From contig CATQHT010000001.1 in assembly GCA_958296045.1 (NCBI GenBank), positions 496,001 through 560,000 of the forward strand: 64,000 nucleotides of DNA. The letters run 5' to 3'. The notes below the pieces were generated by a model. That model was not told the DNA's origin. It searched no databases and was given only the letters and a program-made list of their open reading frames with translations. The translations under genes and the position numbers were made by a program. The DNA is from Rhodothermales bacterium (GTDB lineage: Bacteria > Bacteroidota > Rhodothermia > Rhodothermales > Bin80). Of this stretch, positions 36,901 to 45,410 are shown piece after piece (the first letter of the stretch is position 1; each line of letters starts with the position of its first letter).

Positions 36901-37492
36901 TCAGGCGCTGCGTGGTGCCTTCCGGCAGTATCGGGGTGCTTTCGTCTGTCAGCACGGCCTGCACGCGCACATCGCGCGCAACGTTGCCTGCTAGGCGTAG
37001 GCGAAGCCCGGACTCGATGATGGCATCCCTGTTGTTGCCAGCCAGGACGCCCCTGGTGATACTGCCGCTACGCGTCAGAGACATGCCTTGGCCCGCAGGG
37101 GGCACAAGCGTGCGCGGCGTCCCTGCTGCAGCGGTAGTATCGCTGCCCACGGAGTCGGCCACGACACGCACCAGCGGGCGCGTATACTGGTCTTTGATTC
37201 CGAGTCGCCATGTGCGGTAGTGCACCACCAGGGAATCGTTCTCGGTCGCTTCGGGGACCCAGAGTCTTCCGAAGCGATAATCCAAGACGTAGTCCGTAGA
37301 ATCCAGCTGCTGCTGGCCACGAAAGATCACCACACTTTGCGGCTGCACAAAGGAACGCAGGATGAAGGGCTGTTGCCCAGACAGTGTATCCGTGTAGGTA
37401 CCCAGGTCCTGGCTGGCGGCTGGGCGCGCCGCCAGCGCTAAGAGTAAGCAAACGGCCAAGCGACAGAGCATCTGCGTAAGCGTCTTGAGCAT
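33977..37492 (-). CDS. Very large exported protein, probable outer-membrane beta-structure
   Basis: Start at ATG 37492 (MLKTLTQMLCRLAVCLLLAL) gives 1171 residues with a signal peptide ending AASQ; a longer frame to 37588 has no signal at its start. The body has alternating short beta-strand patterns, many aromatic strand ends and few Cys. A domain at about 30-110 (PFILRSFVQPQSVVIFRGQQ) and GSEEIFLDGRRMQRGRSADY are followed by long amphipathic strands. The last residue is Phe (MQLSALF), the usual C-terminal signal of outer-membrane barrels. I infer an outer-membrane protein. An acidic Ca-binding-like turn (WVDANGNGVAELDEF) lies at about residue 850. Specific function unknown. Confidence 0.75.
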   Translation of the reverse strand: MLKTLTQMLCRLAVCLLLALAARPAASQDLGTYTDTLSGQQPFILRSFVQPQSVVIFRGQQQLDSTDYVLDYRFGRLWVPEATENDSLVVHYRTWRLGIKDQYTRPLVRVVADSVGSDTTAAAGTPRTLVPPAGQGMSLTRSGSITRGVLAGNNRDAIIESGLRLRLAGNVARDVRVQAVLTDESTPILPEGTTQRLTELDRVYIEVASPYGTAELGDFEAGFETGEFAQLRRKVQGVGLQAPLPVPSAEGSFEMLGASARGTFRRQKLSSADGVQGPYRLTGAQNEQFIFIIPGSEEIFLDGRRMQRGRSADYVIDYASGELTFTANRLIRSHNRIVAEFQYRTTEFSRTLLGTTSDVSLWQRSGGSARATLGATYLREADGRTLSEAFGLSAEDEALLQVAGDSLAIRSGATPVSYDPEAPYVQYARIDTVVADAMYEVFAPVSSRPMSGQVYRVHFTRVEAGQGSYVRQGQTTNGLAFTWRGTGHGEYEPVRIVPRPAEHTMLDLRGSVSPIRHVELFGEWARSRYDANRFSRLHKGDDGASAYLAGARLNPLSVGLGTVAGQWHRRHTGAGFGAFSRIRPVEFERLWNLDSERTAATRERVSVARESVDEATATWQATKTSAIEATAGSLVLGKAFRAGREELSVRLQEAGWPTASYSRIQIRSEDTGRQASGRWVRQDIRLGIRAFDQRLAPLMRIKLSDKQFWTANRDSLERGSKDYVQLIPQVRWHAPVGAFGASSDVRIERHVQRGRLVPHSTAVTWDFNFDVKPAPTLTMEGRVGVRRRSIGGAFTKSGATSVTRAAAIRWSGRFRPWQRALQLNWHYEALSERTPSLQEIYIRTGPELGEFVWVDANGNGVAELDEFLPETTQDEGNYVRTLVPSDSLQAVTGLQARIALELDPARRWSRSSAGWQRILRSVSLRTVINVQEKSRNPATLDIYLLRMGSFQSPVHTLKGLLSVQQDLHLFRGHPRWSASGSYRHVQSLSALAAGTESRAVDEVRGQARVKAQERWTLGLTVSEGTRRTESQAFASRSYDITTRTVAPALTYSPSSALQTTLTVAYVTKQAREARGTLWKVPLEAQYSQAGRINVAMRLEAASVVLRGAPSGHGLAFFELTDGRGAGRSLLWSVRSWYQLSRVMRATVTYNGRNPSGAPSIHTVRMQLSALF

Positions 37493-37595
37493 GTGCCGGT
37501 CATGGATGCGAATCCGCGTACACGCGCGCGAAAGGAGGCGCAATAGCGTGTGGTCGGAACTGTATCGCCAGCGCGTGTTCGCTACCACGACGGCC

Positions 37596-38068
37596 GACCG
37601 GTGAACACGTCTTCGGTCGCCTCAAGGACGCGTATGGCGATCGTCATGTTCGCGAACGTAAGTTATGCGAAGGCGCTGTGTCGACGTTCTTGCAGAGATC
37701 TGCGATGCGCACGATGTTGCTGCTGATATGCAACGCGGCCCTCGGGCGCGGCGATGACACCGATCGGAAATTCCTGCGTAAGATGTTAAAGATCGATGTC
37801 TTGATCACCGACGACTGGGCTACCAGCGAAGTGAACGGCACGCTACAACGCTACCTCCTGGAGCTGTTCGACGACCGATACCAGAGCCGGTCCACCATCG
37901 CGACCAGCCAAGTCCCTGTGGAACAATGGCACGACACCATGGAAGATCCTACCTTGGCCGATGCCATCCTTGACCAACTGGTCCACAATGCACACCAATC
38001 TCACTCAAGGGTGAATCCATGCGCAAAACACACGTCCTGCGGAGCATCAACCCTACGACCAGGCATGA
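37596..38068 (+). pseudogene. Transposase tail fused to IstB C-terminal half
   Basis: The first 70 bp read GEHVFGRLKDAYGDRHVRER, the tail motif of an IS5/IS1182-type DDE transposase. From about 37678 the frame is IstB: KMLKIDVLITDDWA (Walker B), QSRSTIATSQVPVEQWHDTM and [19 protein letters not shown] one-base deletion near 37994 shifts the frame; in the next frame it continues as ISLKGESMRK. The Walker A half is absent. It is two IS fragments joined, without function. Confidence 0.8.
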
Positions 38069-38170
38069 CACATACACATGTGTGCAAAGGCCGATTTCGT
38101 GCCCCTGACGCAAGATGTAGGGTGGCGCGCTTGAAGCCGGAATTGGTGGCGCCGTGGATCGGAATAGGCA
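37992..38170 (+). repeat. IS scar B, direct repeat of 2188-2366
   Basis: This stretch matches 2188-2366 in the same orientation with scattered substitutions (for example GGCATGACACATACACATG in both). The match resumes at 38586-38674 against 2367-2455. The two loci lie about 35.8 kb apart and bracket the helicase operon, the STAND gene, the AlbA_2 gene and the LVIVD genes. Confidence 0.85.
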
Positions 38171-38674
38171 GTCAGCGCTGCTGTTGGCGCAAATGGGAAA
38201 ACGTCGTGGCCCACATGAGCAAAGAAGATAAGCTTATATATCGGGCGCGCCTGCAGAAAGCCTATCAAATTCCAGACTACAGAGACGCTAAGGCGGAGCT
38301 CCTATCGATCAAGGACGACCTGGAAGCCTCCAATCAACTCAAGCCATGAAGACTCTGGAGGAAGGCATGGAGGACACGCTCACGATCCAAAGGCTCGCAA
38401 TAGCCAAAGAGCTCGGCCAAAGCCTGCGCACCTCCAACTGTATTGAGATTCTCAGTAGTACCCTCGGCAGATTGACGCGCAATGTTTGCAGTTGGAAAAA
38501 CTCGGCACAGGTCCACCGCTGGATGGCGCTGGCGCTCATGTATGCAGAACCCAAACTGAAAACCATCCCCAATCACCAACACCTGCCCAAGCTCCGAAAG
38601 ATGCTTTTCAAGGCCAGGACCCGACTGCCAAACCCCAACATCCCCTTCTCCCTCCAGCCACGTTTCCACTAATT
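38171..38674 (+). pseudogene. IS256 (Mutator)-type transposase C-terminal part, frameshifted
   Basis: The first frame reads CCWRKWENVVAHMSKEDK, then RLQKAYQIPDYRDAKAELLS and stops at TGA 38347-38349. One frame over, from 38346, it continues with MKTLEEGMEDTLTIQRLAIA, LGQSLRTSNCIEILSS and SAQVHRWMALALMYAEPKL to a TAA. This order matches the C-terminal third of IS256-family transposases (basic YEEPDY block, then LEEGLEETLT and TTN motifs). The catalytic N-terminal part is missing and the frame is broken. Confidence 0.8.
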
Positions 38675-38839
38675 TTGGCCCACCCCTTGCGCCTCGAGAT
38701 GAGGCCAATCCGGGTCATGCAGGCAACGCCAACCGCAGCGGATTGGATGTTCAGAGGAACACGGTGCGCTAGATTCCCGTTGGCGGCCCTTGGTTCACGG
38801 GGGCTGTAGTTGCTTGGCCCACTCCGACAGGATCCACGA

Positions 38840-40897
38840 ATGACTGACAGCCCGAGCTCCGATCGTTACGTTATGCGGATTTCTCGTATGACGGTGGATA
38901 AGCTGGGGGTCCGCTTGTATGATCGCGTGAGCGCGGTTGTCGCCGAGCTCGTCGCCAACGCGTACGACGCGGACGCGGAGAACGTCGTGGTTCGGGTCCC
39001 GCTCGCGACCCTTCTGGCGCGCAAGAACCGAAAAACGGGGGAGGTGGAGGGCTACGGCTACACCATCGAGGTCGTGGATGACGGGCACGGGAATACCGAA
39101 CGAGAGGCTAACCACCATTTTCTGAGGGTCGGGAAGGATCGGAGGGCCGATTCAACTCAAGGCAAGCGGTCTAGGCGGAAGCGACGCTTGGTGATGGGAC
39201 GGAAGGGCATTGGTAAGCTCGCTCCTTTTGGTATCTGCAAGCGTATCGAGATCGTCTCCGTCGGAGGCAACAAGACGAAGGATGGCTACCCGGTTTCCCA
39301 CTTCGTCATGCCCTACGATAAGATCCTTACCGACGATGACAAGCCGGTCGCGATGGACGTAGGTGACCAAGATAGGACCTATCGATCGCAGCGGGGGACT
39401 ACGGTTCGGCTGATCGACTTCCTGCCGAAGAGGGTTCCGAATCAGGAGGTTTTTCATCGGCAGATGGCGCGACGATTCGGACTGCACCAGAACGGCTTCA
39501 AGGTTCGCGTCGAGGACACACGGAATCCCGGTGAGAACCCTCCGTTCGAGATCAGATCCCTTTCGATCCCCCTGATGGAAGGCACGCGCGTCGATGTATC
39601 CGCAGACCCGGTGCCGCTTCCAGATGAAGAGCGTAACCTGCCAGTGTCAGGGTGGATGGGACTCGCCAAGGGAGCCTACAAGAACGAGGAGATGGCTGGC
39701 GTTCGCATCTATGCCCGCGGGAAGATCGTGGCCACAACTCGGGCGTTCGGACAGTCGGCGGGATTCACCGGCGAATTCACGGTGCGCTCCTACCTCGTAG
39801 GCGAAATCCACGCCGAATGGCTCGACGAAGACGAAGGGGAAGACCTTGTTACCACGGATCGACAGGACATTCTGTGGGAGTCCGACTACGGGCGAGCGTT
39901 TCGAGAGTGGGGCACCAAATGGATCAGGCGGATCGCCGCTGCATCCCGGAAGCCTCGGCGAAAGAGGGTTGAACAGCTCTTTCTGGAAGCGTCTGGGCTG
40001 GAAGCTGAGGCCAGGAAGCGCTTCGCCGACGATGACATCGTTTCCACAGCCTTGGAGCTCGGAAAGCAAATCGGCCGCTTTGCCGCCGAAGACGAACTCC
40101 GGGACCTGGAGTATGTGGATGGGTTGACACAGGTCGTCCTCCCCGTGGTGCCCCATAAAGCTCTTATGGACGCCTTCGAAGTCTTCAACCAAGAGATGTT
40201 CGGCAAGGAGGGTGGGATAGACTCCCTTCTGGATCTTTTCTCGAAGACCCGGATTGCGGAGATAGCTTCGTACGCTCAGATCGCGGACCAACGCGTCAGG
40301 GCGATCCGTAAGCTTGAAAACGTACTCGGAGAAGGTGGGGCTGAGGAAGTACTCCAGCGGATCGTCGCCGACGCTCCGTGGCTGATCGAAGCGACATGGA
40401 CGCCGATCACGGCGAATCAAAGCCTGAAGCTGTTCGCGAGGCGGTTCGCGGTGTACTTCAAGGAGCAACACGGCGAAGAGGTGGTTTTCTCTATCAATCA
40501 CGGAGGTAAGCGACCGGATTTTACGCTCGTGAACCTCAGCCGCAAGCTTCACATAGTCGAAATCAGGGCGGTGGGACACCATTTCGCCAACGCCGACTGG
40601 GACCGACTCCACAACTATCTCGCGGCGTTCCGTGATTTCTTCGTCGAAAACCGTGAGCTCAGGTCGGAATTCCGCGACGAGTGGGTCGTCGACTTGGTTT
40701 GCGATGCCGTACGGATCACCGATCGAGACAAGGAGTCGGCGTACAAATACTGGCAAGAAACCAAGAGCCGAATCGAACGAATCTCTTGGAATGACTTCCT
40801 GGCGCGCGCCGTGCAGGCCAATGAGACTTTCCTGGACGCCGAGGATCGAATTCGCACCGAGGAGAGACGCCTGAACACCGATGTGTACTCGTCGTGA
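38840..40897 (+). CDS. MORC/MutL-like GHKL ATPase with PD-(D/E)XK-like C terminus, restriction-linked
   Basis: From ATG 38840 the protein is 685 residues. GHKL motifs: N-box VVAELVANAYDADAEN at about 33-48, G1 VVDDGHGN at about 84-91 and G2 GRKGIGKLAPF at about 127-137. These place it with the HSP90-like ATPases (MutL, MORC). Residues about 520-620 hold APWLIEATW, then KRPDFTLVNL and LHIVEIRAVG. The PDF..EI-x layout fits a PD-(D/E)XK or Shedu-like nuclease fold, with Arg where the catalytic Lys normally is. The stop overlaps the cytosine methylase start, so the two are translated together. MORC/MutL-type ATPases joined to Dcm and Vsr in restriction systems are a known theme. It probably acts as an ATP-driven clamp for the restriction step. 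Confidence 0.8.
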   Translation: MTDSPSSDRYVMRISRMTVDKLGVRLYDRVSAVVAELVANAYDADAENVVVRVPLATLLARKNRKTGEVEGYGYTIEVVDDGHGNTEREANHHFLRVGKDRRADSTQGKRSRRKRRLVMGRKGIGKLAPFGICKRIEIVSVGGNKTKDGYPVSHFVMPYDKILTDDDKPVAMDVGDQDRTYRSQRGTTVRLIDFLPKRVPNQEVFHRQMARRFGLHQNGFKVRVEDTRNPGENPPFEIRSLSIPLMEGTRVDVSADPVPLPDEERNLPVSGWMGLAKGAYKNEEMAGVRIYARGKIVATTRAFGQSAGFTGEFTVRSYLVGEIHAEWLDEDEGEDLVTTDRQDILWESDYGRAFREWGTKWIRRIAAASRKPRRKRVEQLFLEASGLEAEARKRFADDDIVSTALELGKQIGRFAAEDELRDLEYVDGLTQVVLPVVPHKALMDAFEVFNQEMFGKEGGIDSLLDLFSKTRIAEIASYAQIADQRVRAIRKLENVLGEGGAEEVLQRIVADAPWLIEATWTPITANQSLKLFARRFAVYFKEQHGEEVVFSINHGGKRPDFTLVNLSRKLHIVEIRAVGHHFANADWDRLHNYLAAFRDFFVENRELRSEFRDEWVVDLVCDAVRITDRDKESAYKYWQETKSRIERISWNDFLARAVQANETFLDAEDRIRTEERRLNTDVYSS

Positions 40898-42198
40898 GAG
40901 CCGTCAGCCTCTTCTCGAACTGCGGCGCCGGCGATGTAGGGTTCGCGTCCGCTGGGTTCCGGTTTCGCGTGGTGTCGGAGCTGGTTGAGAAACGTTTGGA
41001 GGTCGCTAGGCTGAATCATCCAGACGCTGTTCCGGTCTCTGGGGATCTTCGAAAAACGTGGCCCGTCGTGGTCGATTCCTTTCGAGAGGCGCACGGTTCG
41101 GAGGCCCCAGTGCTGCTGTCGGGCTGTCCTCCGTGCCAAGGCATGAGTTCGGCCAGAGGGGACCGCGGGAAAGAGAACGATCCAGACGCTGGCTCTCGCG
41201 ACGGTCGCAACCTACTCGTGTTGCCAATTGCCGAAGTCGCCAAGGAACTACGGCCAACCTTCGTTGTGGTCGAGAACGTGCCTGCGTTTCTTCGGCGAAG
41301 GGTTTGGGACCCCGACAGCACGACTCCCCTGTCCGCCGCCAAGATCCTCTGCAATCGCCTGAAATCTGACTACCGCATCTACGCAGTGGTCGTCGATCTA
41401 TGCGAATTCGGGGTTCCGCAGCATCGTTCGCGAGCGTTTCTGACCCTGGTGAGGAAGGACACCGATGCTATGCGTGTGCTTAGGAGGACCGGACGTGCGC
41501 CGTTTCCGGCTCCTACCCACGGAGGCCCGAATTCCCCAGACTTCGTGACGATTGATGACGCTCTGAGGAAGTCAGGCCTGCCCGCGCTCGATGCGGGATC
41601 CGCTAAGGGAGCGGCCGCGAGCGGTCAACCGATGCACCGAGTTCCCGTCTGGCTTGACCGGAGATACGAAATGGTGGCCGCGATCCCACCCGGGAGCGGC
41701 GCGAGCGCATGGGAGACGGATCGCTGTGGGCGATGCGACACGAGCGGCATCGCCTCCACCGAGGCCGTTTGTCCGAACTGCCAGAGCCGACTGCTTAGAC
41801 CGACCGTGCGAAACGAGGATGGATCGTGGCGGTTGGTCAAGGGGTTCCGAAGCTCCAGCTACCGCCGGATGGATCCGACCCGACCGGCCGCAACCATAAC
41901 GACCGCCAGTGGACATATAGGGAGCGACCGAACGCTGCATCCTTGGGAGAATCGGGTTCTCAGCCCGGCGGAATGCGGTTGGCTTCAGACCATTCCCAGT
42001 AGCTTCCAGTGGGGAGACTCGATCGACAATTGGGGGCCTACCGGTGTTCGTCAGATGATCGGCGAAGCTGTTCCACCGCTGTTCACGATGCTCCACGGCA
42101 GGGTCCTCGCAGCCTTAGCGGAGGGTTGCGATGTGCCAGAAGCTATTTCACAGGGCGACGGACGGTGCCAGAAGGCGTTGGCGAGACTCAACTCCTAA
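40894..42198 (+). CDS. C5-cytosine DNA methyltransferase with zinc-ribbon insertion
   Basis: The GTG at 40894 overlaps the previous TGA (GTGA), and the protein is 434 residues. Motif I is SLFSNCGAGDVGFASAGF, motif IV with the catalytic Cys is LLSGCPPCQGMSSARG, and motif VI is VVVENVPAFL. Motif VIII is QHRSRAFL, and motifs IX-X end with QMIGEAVPPLF. The target-recognition region contains CGRCDTSG and VCPNCQS, a four-Cys zinc-ribbon-like insert not usual in housekeeping Dcm. It methylates cytosine at the C5 position and protects host DNA. The downstream Vsr gene suggests repair of deaminated methylcytosine at the same site. The protein is intact; its recognition sequence is unknown. Confidence 0.92.
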   Translation: MRAVSLFSNCGAGDVGFASAGFRFRVVSELVEKRLEVARLNHPDAVPVSGDLRKTWPVVVDSFREAHGSEAPVLLSGCPPCQGMSSARGDRGKENDPDAGSRDGRNLLVLPIAEVAKELRPTFVVVENVPAFLRRRVWDPDSTTPLSAAKILCNRLKSDYRIYAVVVDLCEFGVPQHRSRAFLTLVRKDTDAMRVLRRTGRAPFPAPTHGGPNSPDFVTIDDALRKSGLPALDAGSAKGAAASGQPMHRVPVWLDRRYEMVAAIPPGSGASAWETDRCGRCDTSGIASTEAVCPNCQSRLLRPTVRNEDGSWRLVKGFRSSSYRRMDPTRPAATITTASGHIGSDRTLHPWENRVLSPAECGWLQTIPSSFQWGDSIDNWGPTGVRQMIGEAVPPLFTMLHGRVLAALAEGCDVPEAISQGDGRCQKALARLNS

Positions 42199-42329
42199 GT
42201 TCTTATGGACGGTTTGGCGGCCGTCTGGGACGAGAAACCGGTGCGACTTTCCCTTGCCCCACCGATCTGGAGCTTGGTTCCCGCTGAGCCAACGCGGGAG
42301 CCACCAGTCGTGGTCCAGGAGCCTTGACG

Positions 42330-42770
42330 ATGACTGACACCGGTCGACTTCGAAAAACGAAGCGAGATCATGTCCCGGGTAGGGAGTCGGGACACGAAGC
42401 CTGAGTTGGTCGTTCGCAGCATCGCCCACGCTCTCGGGTTTCGCTCCCGTCTCCACCGAAAGGACCTACCCGGTCGCCCTAACGATCGTGTTTCCTAGGT
42501 ATCGATCGGTCATCTTCGTGCATGGATGCTTCTGGTACCCATCCCTCCTGCAAGTACGCGTCCAGCCCGAAGACATATGTGGAGTACTGGGAAAACAAGT
42601 TCCAGAGCAATGTTGCTCCAGATGCGTGCAACGAGACGCTCCTGCGCAACCTCGGCTGGAGGGTCATGGTGATCTGGGAATGCGAAATCAAGGACTGCAA
42701 GGCAGTTACGGAACGCATTTTGTCGTATCTGGAGCCGACCTCGTTACCGGAGGGGGGACCGAAAGGCTGA
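42330..42770 (+). pseudogene. vsr: Very-short-patch repair endonuclease (Vsr), three frameshifts
   Basis: Pieces of one Vsr protein lie in order but in different frames. MTDT starts at ATG 42330; VDFEKRSEIMSRVGSRDTKP, then LHRKDLPGRP follow; then VFPRYRSVIFVHGCFW; then HPSCKYASSPKTYVEYWENK and LGWRVMVIWECEIKD. Each join needs a one-base change: near 42341, near 42485 and near 42540. Vsr nicks 5' of T in T:G mismatches left by deaminated 5-methylcytosine, which fits the neighbouring Dcm. Three indels in 210 bp mean the gene is dead or this stretch is badly sequenced. The residues around the catalytic Asp (GRPD in relatives) are disturbed. Confidence 0.85.
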
Positions 42771-42848
42771 TCCTGGAGAGATTTCGTTTCTCGGGGCCTA
42801 CCAGCGTACTTGGATTCGGGCGCGTGACGATGGTTCCGCGTGTCGTCA

Positions 42849-44060
42849 TCACCTTCCGTTGAACTCCTTCAATTTCTTCTCAGCCAGCCGGTCGAGACGT
42901 CTCGCCTGCGCCCAGAGTGTGCGACGAATACCCACCTTCACCTTACGCTCGCTGATGACTCGGGTCAGATTGGCTATCGTTCTGGCGCGCCTCGCCAGCC
43001 GCATATCGGGGTGATCTCGCTGCCTCCAGACCTCCCCTCCAAGGATGGAGGCCTTATCGCCCCCGTCGTGCTGCATGTGGTGCATCAAGATGAATTGATG
43101 CTGATCCTCCAGCACGCAGACCGGAATGCCGAGCTCAGCTAACACACCGGCCTTTCCTTTCCTGACCCATTGCGTATGCGGCTCGAAAACAGAAAATATC
43201 TTCTCTTCGTGCTCAATATCTTCCTTTTTCAGCAAGCGACGGTCCACTTGGTCTACCAGTGTTTCGCTGGCTTCCAGGTACCATACCATTTTGTCGGTCA
43301 CTTCTTCCAGCGTCTTCACCGTTCCTAACGCCTTTGTGATGATCTGGTGCGCAACCGCAAGGATCTGACGTACGCGATCGAGGAAGCCATCCTTATGGGC
43401 CCTACGGCAACGGTGATAGGCTGTCGTTAGTCTCTTCACCCACCAGCGGGCCTTGCGCCAGCCGTTCATTCCTATCGACTTGCAGTGTCCGTACAACTCG
43501 TTAACCAGACTGCGCAATGCATCACAGAGAAGCCGTACGCCCGTGGGCCACTCCATGTTGGTACGCGCCACAGCTGAGTCCGCGCGGCAGCGCAAGGCAT
43601 CTTTGGCGCCAAGCTTGAGCTCCTTATGACCCTTTGCTACCACCACCTAGTTGATCTCGTCGAGCGCCTCCTTCGTCAGCAGGGACACATTGTCGACCAG
43701 AGTATGCACCGAAAACCGCTTCTTACTGACGTCGCTGATCATGAGCATCTGACGCAGCGCCCTATGGTGGTTGGTCAGATCCTCCAGACGATCATAGTCG
43801 CAGTTGAGTGTGAACTTCACTACACCTAACACAAAGATTTGCCAGAACTCCATGCCAGGGCGACCCTTCGTCCGATCTACGTCGGGAAGAATCCGGCGCG
43901 AAAGAACCCCCAGCACCTGTTCGCGCACATCCTTATCCGCATACAGGGACTGCAGGCCGCGCAGCACCGCGGGGGTATCGTCCCTTGACTTGGGGTTCAG
44001 CTCAATCGGCTCAATCGGCGTGCCCCACAGATCCGCCTGGGACTTCAGGACCGCTCTCAT
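42849..44060 (-). pseudogene. IS5/ISNCY-type transposase, amber codon and lost C terminus
   Basis: The frame starts at ATG 44060 (MRAVLKSQADLWGTPIEPIE) with GRPGMEFWQIFVLGVVKFTL and ends at an in-frame TAG at 43647-43649 after LDEIN. Relatives have Gln there, and the frame continues VVVAKGHKEL to 42849. Later landmarks are ADSAVARTNMEWPTGVRLL and HEEKIFSVFEPHTQWVRKGK, with the first catalytic region present. The final domain (the SCSxDKGF block, seen in the related fragment at 63603-64000) is replaced by unrelated sequence. The element is dead. Confidence 0.8.
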
Positions 44061-44190
44061 GTAGGTGAATCAGTCGAATGTGGGCGGGTTCAAAGTTCGA
44101 TATCGTGCTTTACGCTGAGAAACGCTAGATCTGAGCCAACATTCGCAGATTCAAGGTCTTAGCAGGAATAGGCCCAAAATGAGTCCACGA

Positions 44191-44356
44191 TGGGCTGGAC
44201 CGACCATTAGCCAGCAAGAACGCCTATTTCTGGCGTATCTCTCCCCCTGCTGACCCCCATGCAGCCATCTACGCAAGGCAGGCCCTGTTTTTCGGACAAG
44301 CACTAGCCCATTACGACATCACATCAGATCCTCCTCACCAAACCTCGACGGTCTAA
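44191..44356 (+). pseudogene. istA: IstA C-terminal remnant, second IS21 lineage
   Basis: In the frame ending at TAA 44354-44356 the protein reads WRISPPADPHAAIYARQALF, then FGQALAHYDITSDP and QTSTV. The stop overlaps the next ATG (TAATG), the standard istA-istB junction. The rest of istA upstream is missing. Confidence 0.6.
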
Positions 44357-45135
44357 TGCGCATGCATCCTACCCTTCAGAAGCTCGAGCAGATGCGTCTG
44401 CATGGCATGGCGCATGCGCTGCGTGACCAGCGTACCCAGCCGGAAATGGAGCAGCTCCCGTTCATGGACCGCCTGGGCCTATTGGTTGACCACGAGGAGA
44501 TCGTGCGATACAACAAGCGCCTGCGGTCGCGCCTACGCCGTGCTCGGCTACGATAAATGGCCTCCATGGCCGATCTGGACCATCGTCGCGGTCGCAATCT
44601 GGATCGGCTCCTGATGGCATCGCTGGCCACCTGCGACTGGGTGCGCAAACATCACAATGTGATCATTACCGGACCCACCGGTGTCGGTAAGAGCTTCGTG
44701 GCGTGCGCGCTGGCGCATAAAGCCTGCATGGAGGGGTTCACCGTACGCTACCACCGACTGCATCGTCTTCTGGAAGATCTGCAACTCGCGCACGGGGACG
44801 GACGCTTCCTGAAACTGCTGAAGCAGTTGACGCGCTTCCACCTCCTGGTTCTCGATGACTGGGGGTTGTCACGAATCAATGCGCTGCACCAGCGGGACCT
44901 GCTTGAGCTTATCGATGATCGGTATCAGAAAGGATCCATCGTCGTTACCAGCCAGATGCCTGTGAGTGTGTGGCACGAAGGCATGGAAGACCCAACACTC
45001 GCAGATGCCATCCTGGATCGCCTCATTCACAATGCACACCACATCGCGCTGAAGGGAGAGTCCATGAGACAGCGTCTGCCAAAATGGCAGAACCTTCCAG
45101 AGAAGACAAGCGTAACTGAAGCCAGACAGCCGTGA
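44356..45135 (+). pseudogene. istB: IstB with in-frame TAA at codon 67
   Basis: The frame from ATG 44356 (MRMHPTLQKLEQMRLHGMAH) is broken by TAA at 44554-44556. It continues in the same frame from ATG 44557 to 45135. The second part has Walker A TGPTGVGKSFVACAL, Walker B LLVLDDWGL, VVTSQMPVSVWHEGM and the tail HIALKGESMRQ. The two parts together have normal IstB length. A single nonsense change explains it. The AAA+ core could still be made from the second start. It resembles the IstB scars at 37678-38030 and 2190. Confidence 0.85.
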
Positions 45136-45410
45136 AAATGGTACCCAGAACAGTTACGATGCAGAACCACCCAGCGCGGACTCAGCGCGGCGGATCAGGT
45201 GGTCGATTACCCGTGGAATCACTGGTCGATTTGCCGTGGAACGAGTGGTTTTTTTCGTGGAATATGCACGCCAGACAGCCGTGAAAATGGTACCCAGAAA
45301 CGCCACGATACGGAGCCACCCAAGCCGGACTCAGTGCGCCGGATTCAGTGGTCGATTTGCACCGGAACGAGTGGTTTATTTGCCCGGAATATGCAGCGAA
45401 TACGCCTGCG
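45121..45410 (+). repeat. Tandem about 149-bp repeat at the right end of the second IS21
   Basis: The unit starting GCCAGACAGCCGTGAAAATG occurs at 45121 and again at 45270. Each unit contains TGGTCGATTT(G), then GGAACGAGTGGTTT and ends GGAATATGCA. The short internal repeats look like IS21 terminal sites. The copies differ at many positions. It marks the right end of the broken element and overlaps the fragment of the next gene. Confidence 0.7.

Noticed and set aside
42206-42328. 40-codon ORF between the methylase and Vsr
   Set aside because: Too short, Pro-rich and without a ribosome site or known match; could be chance.
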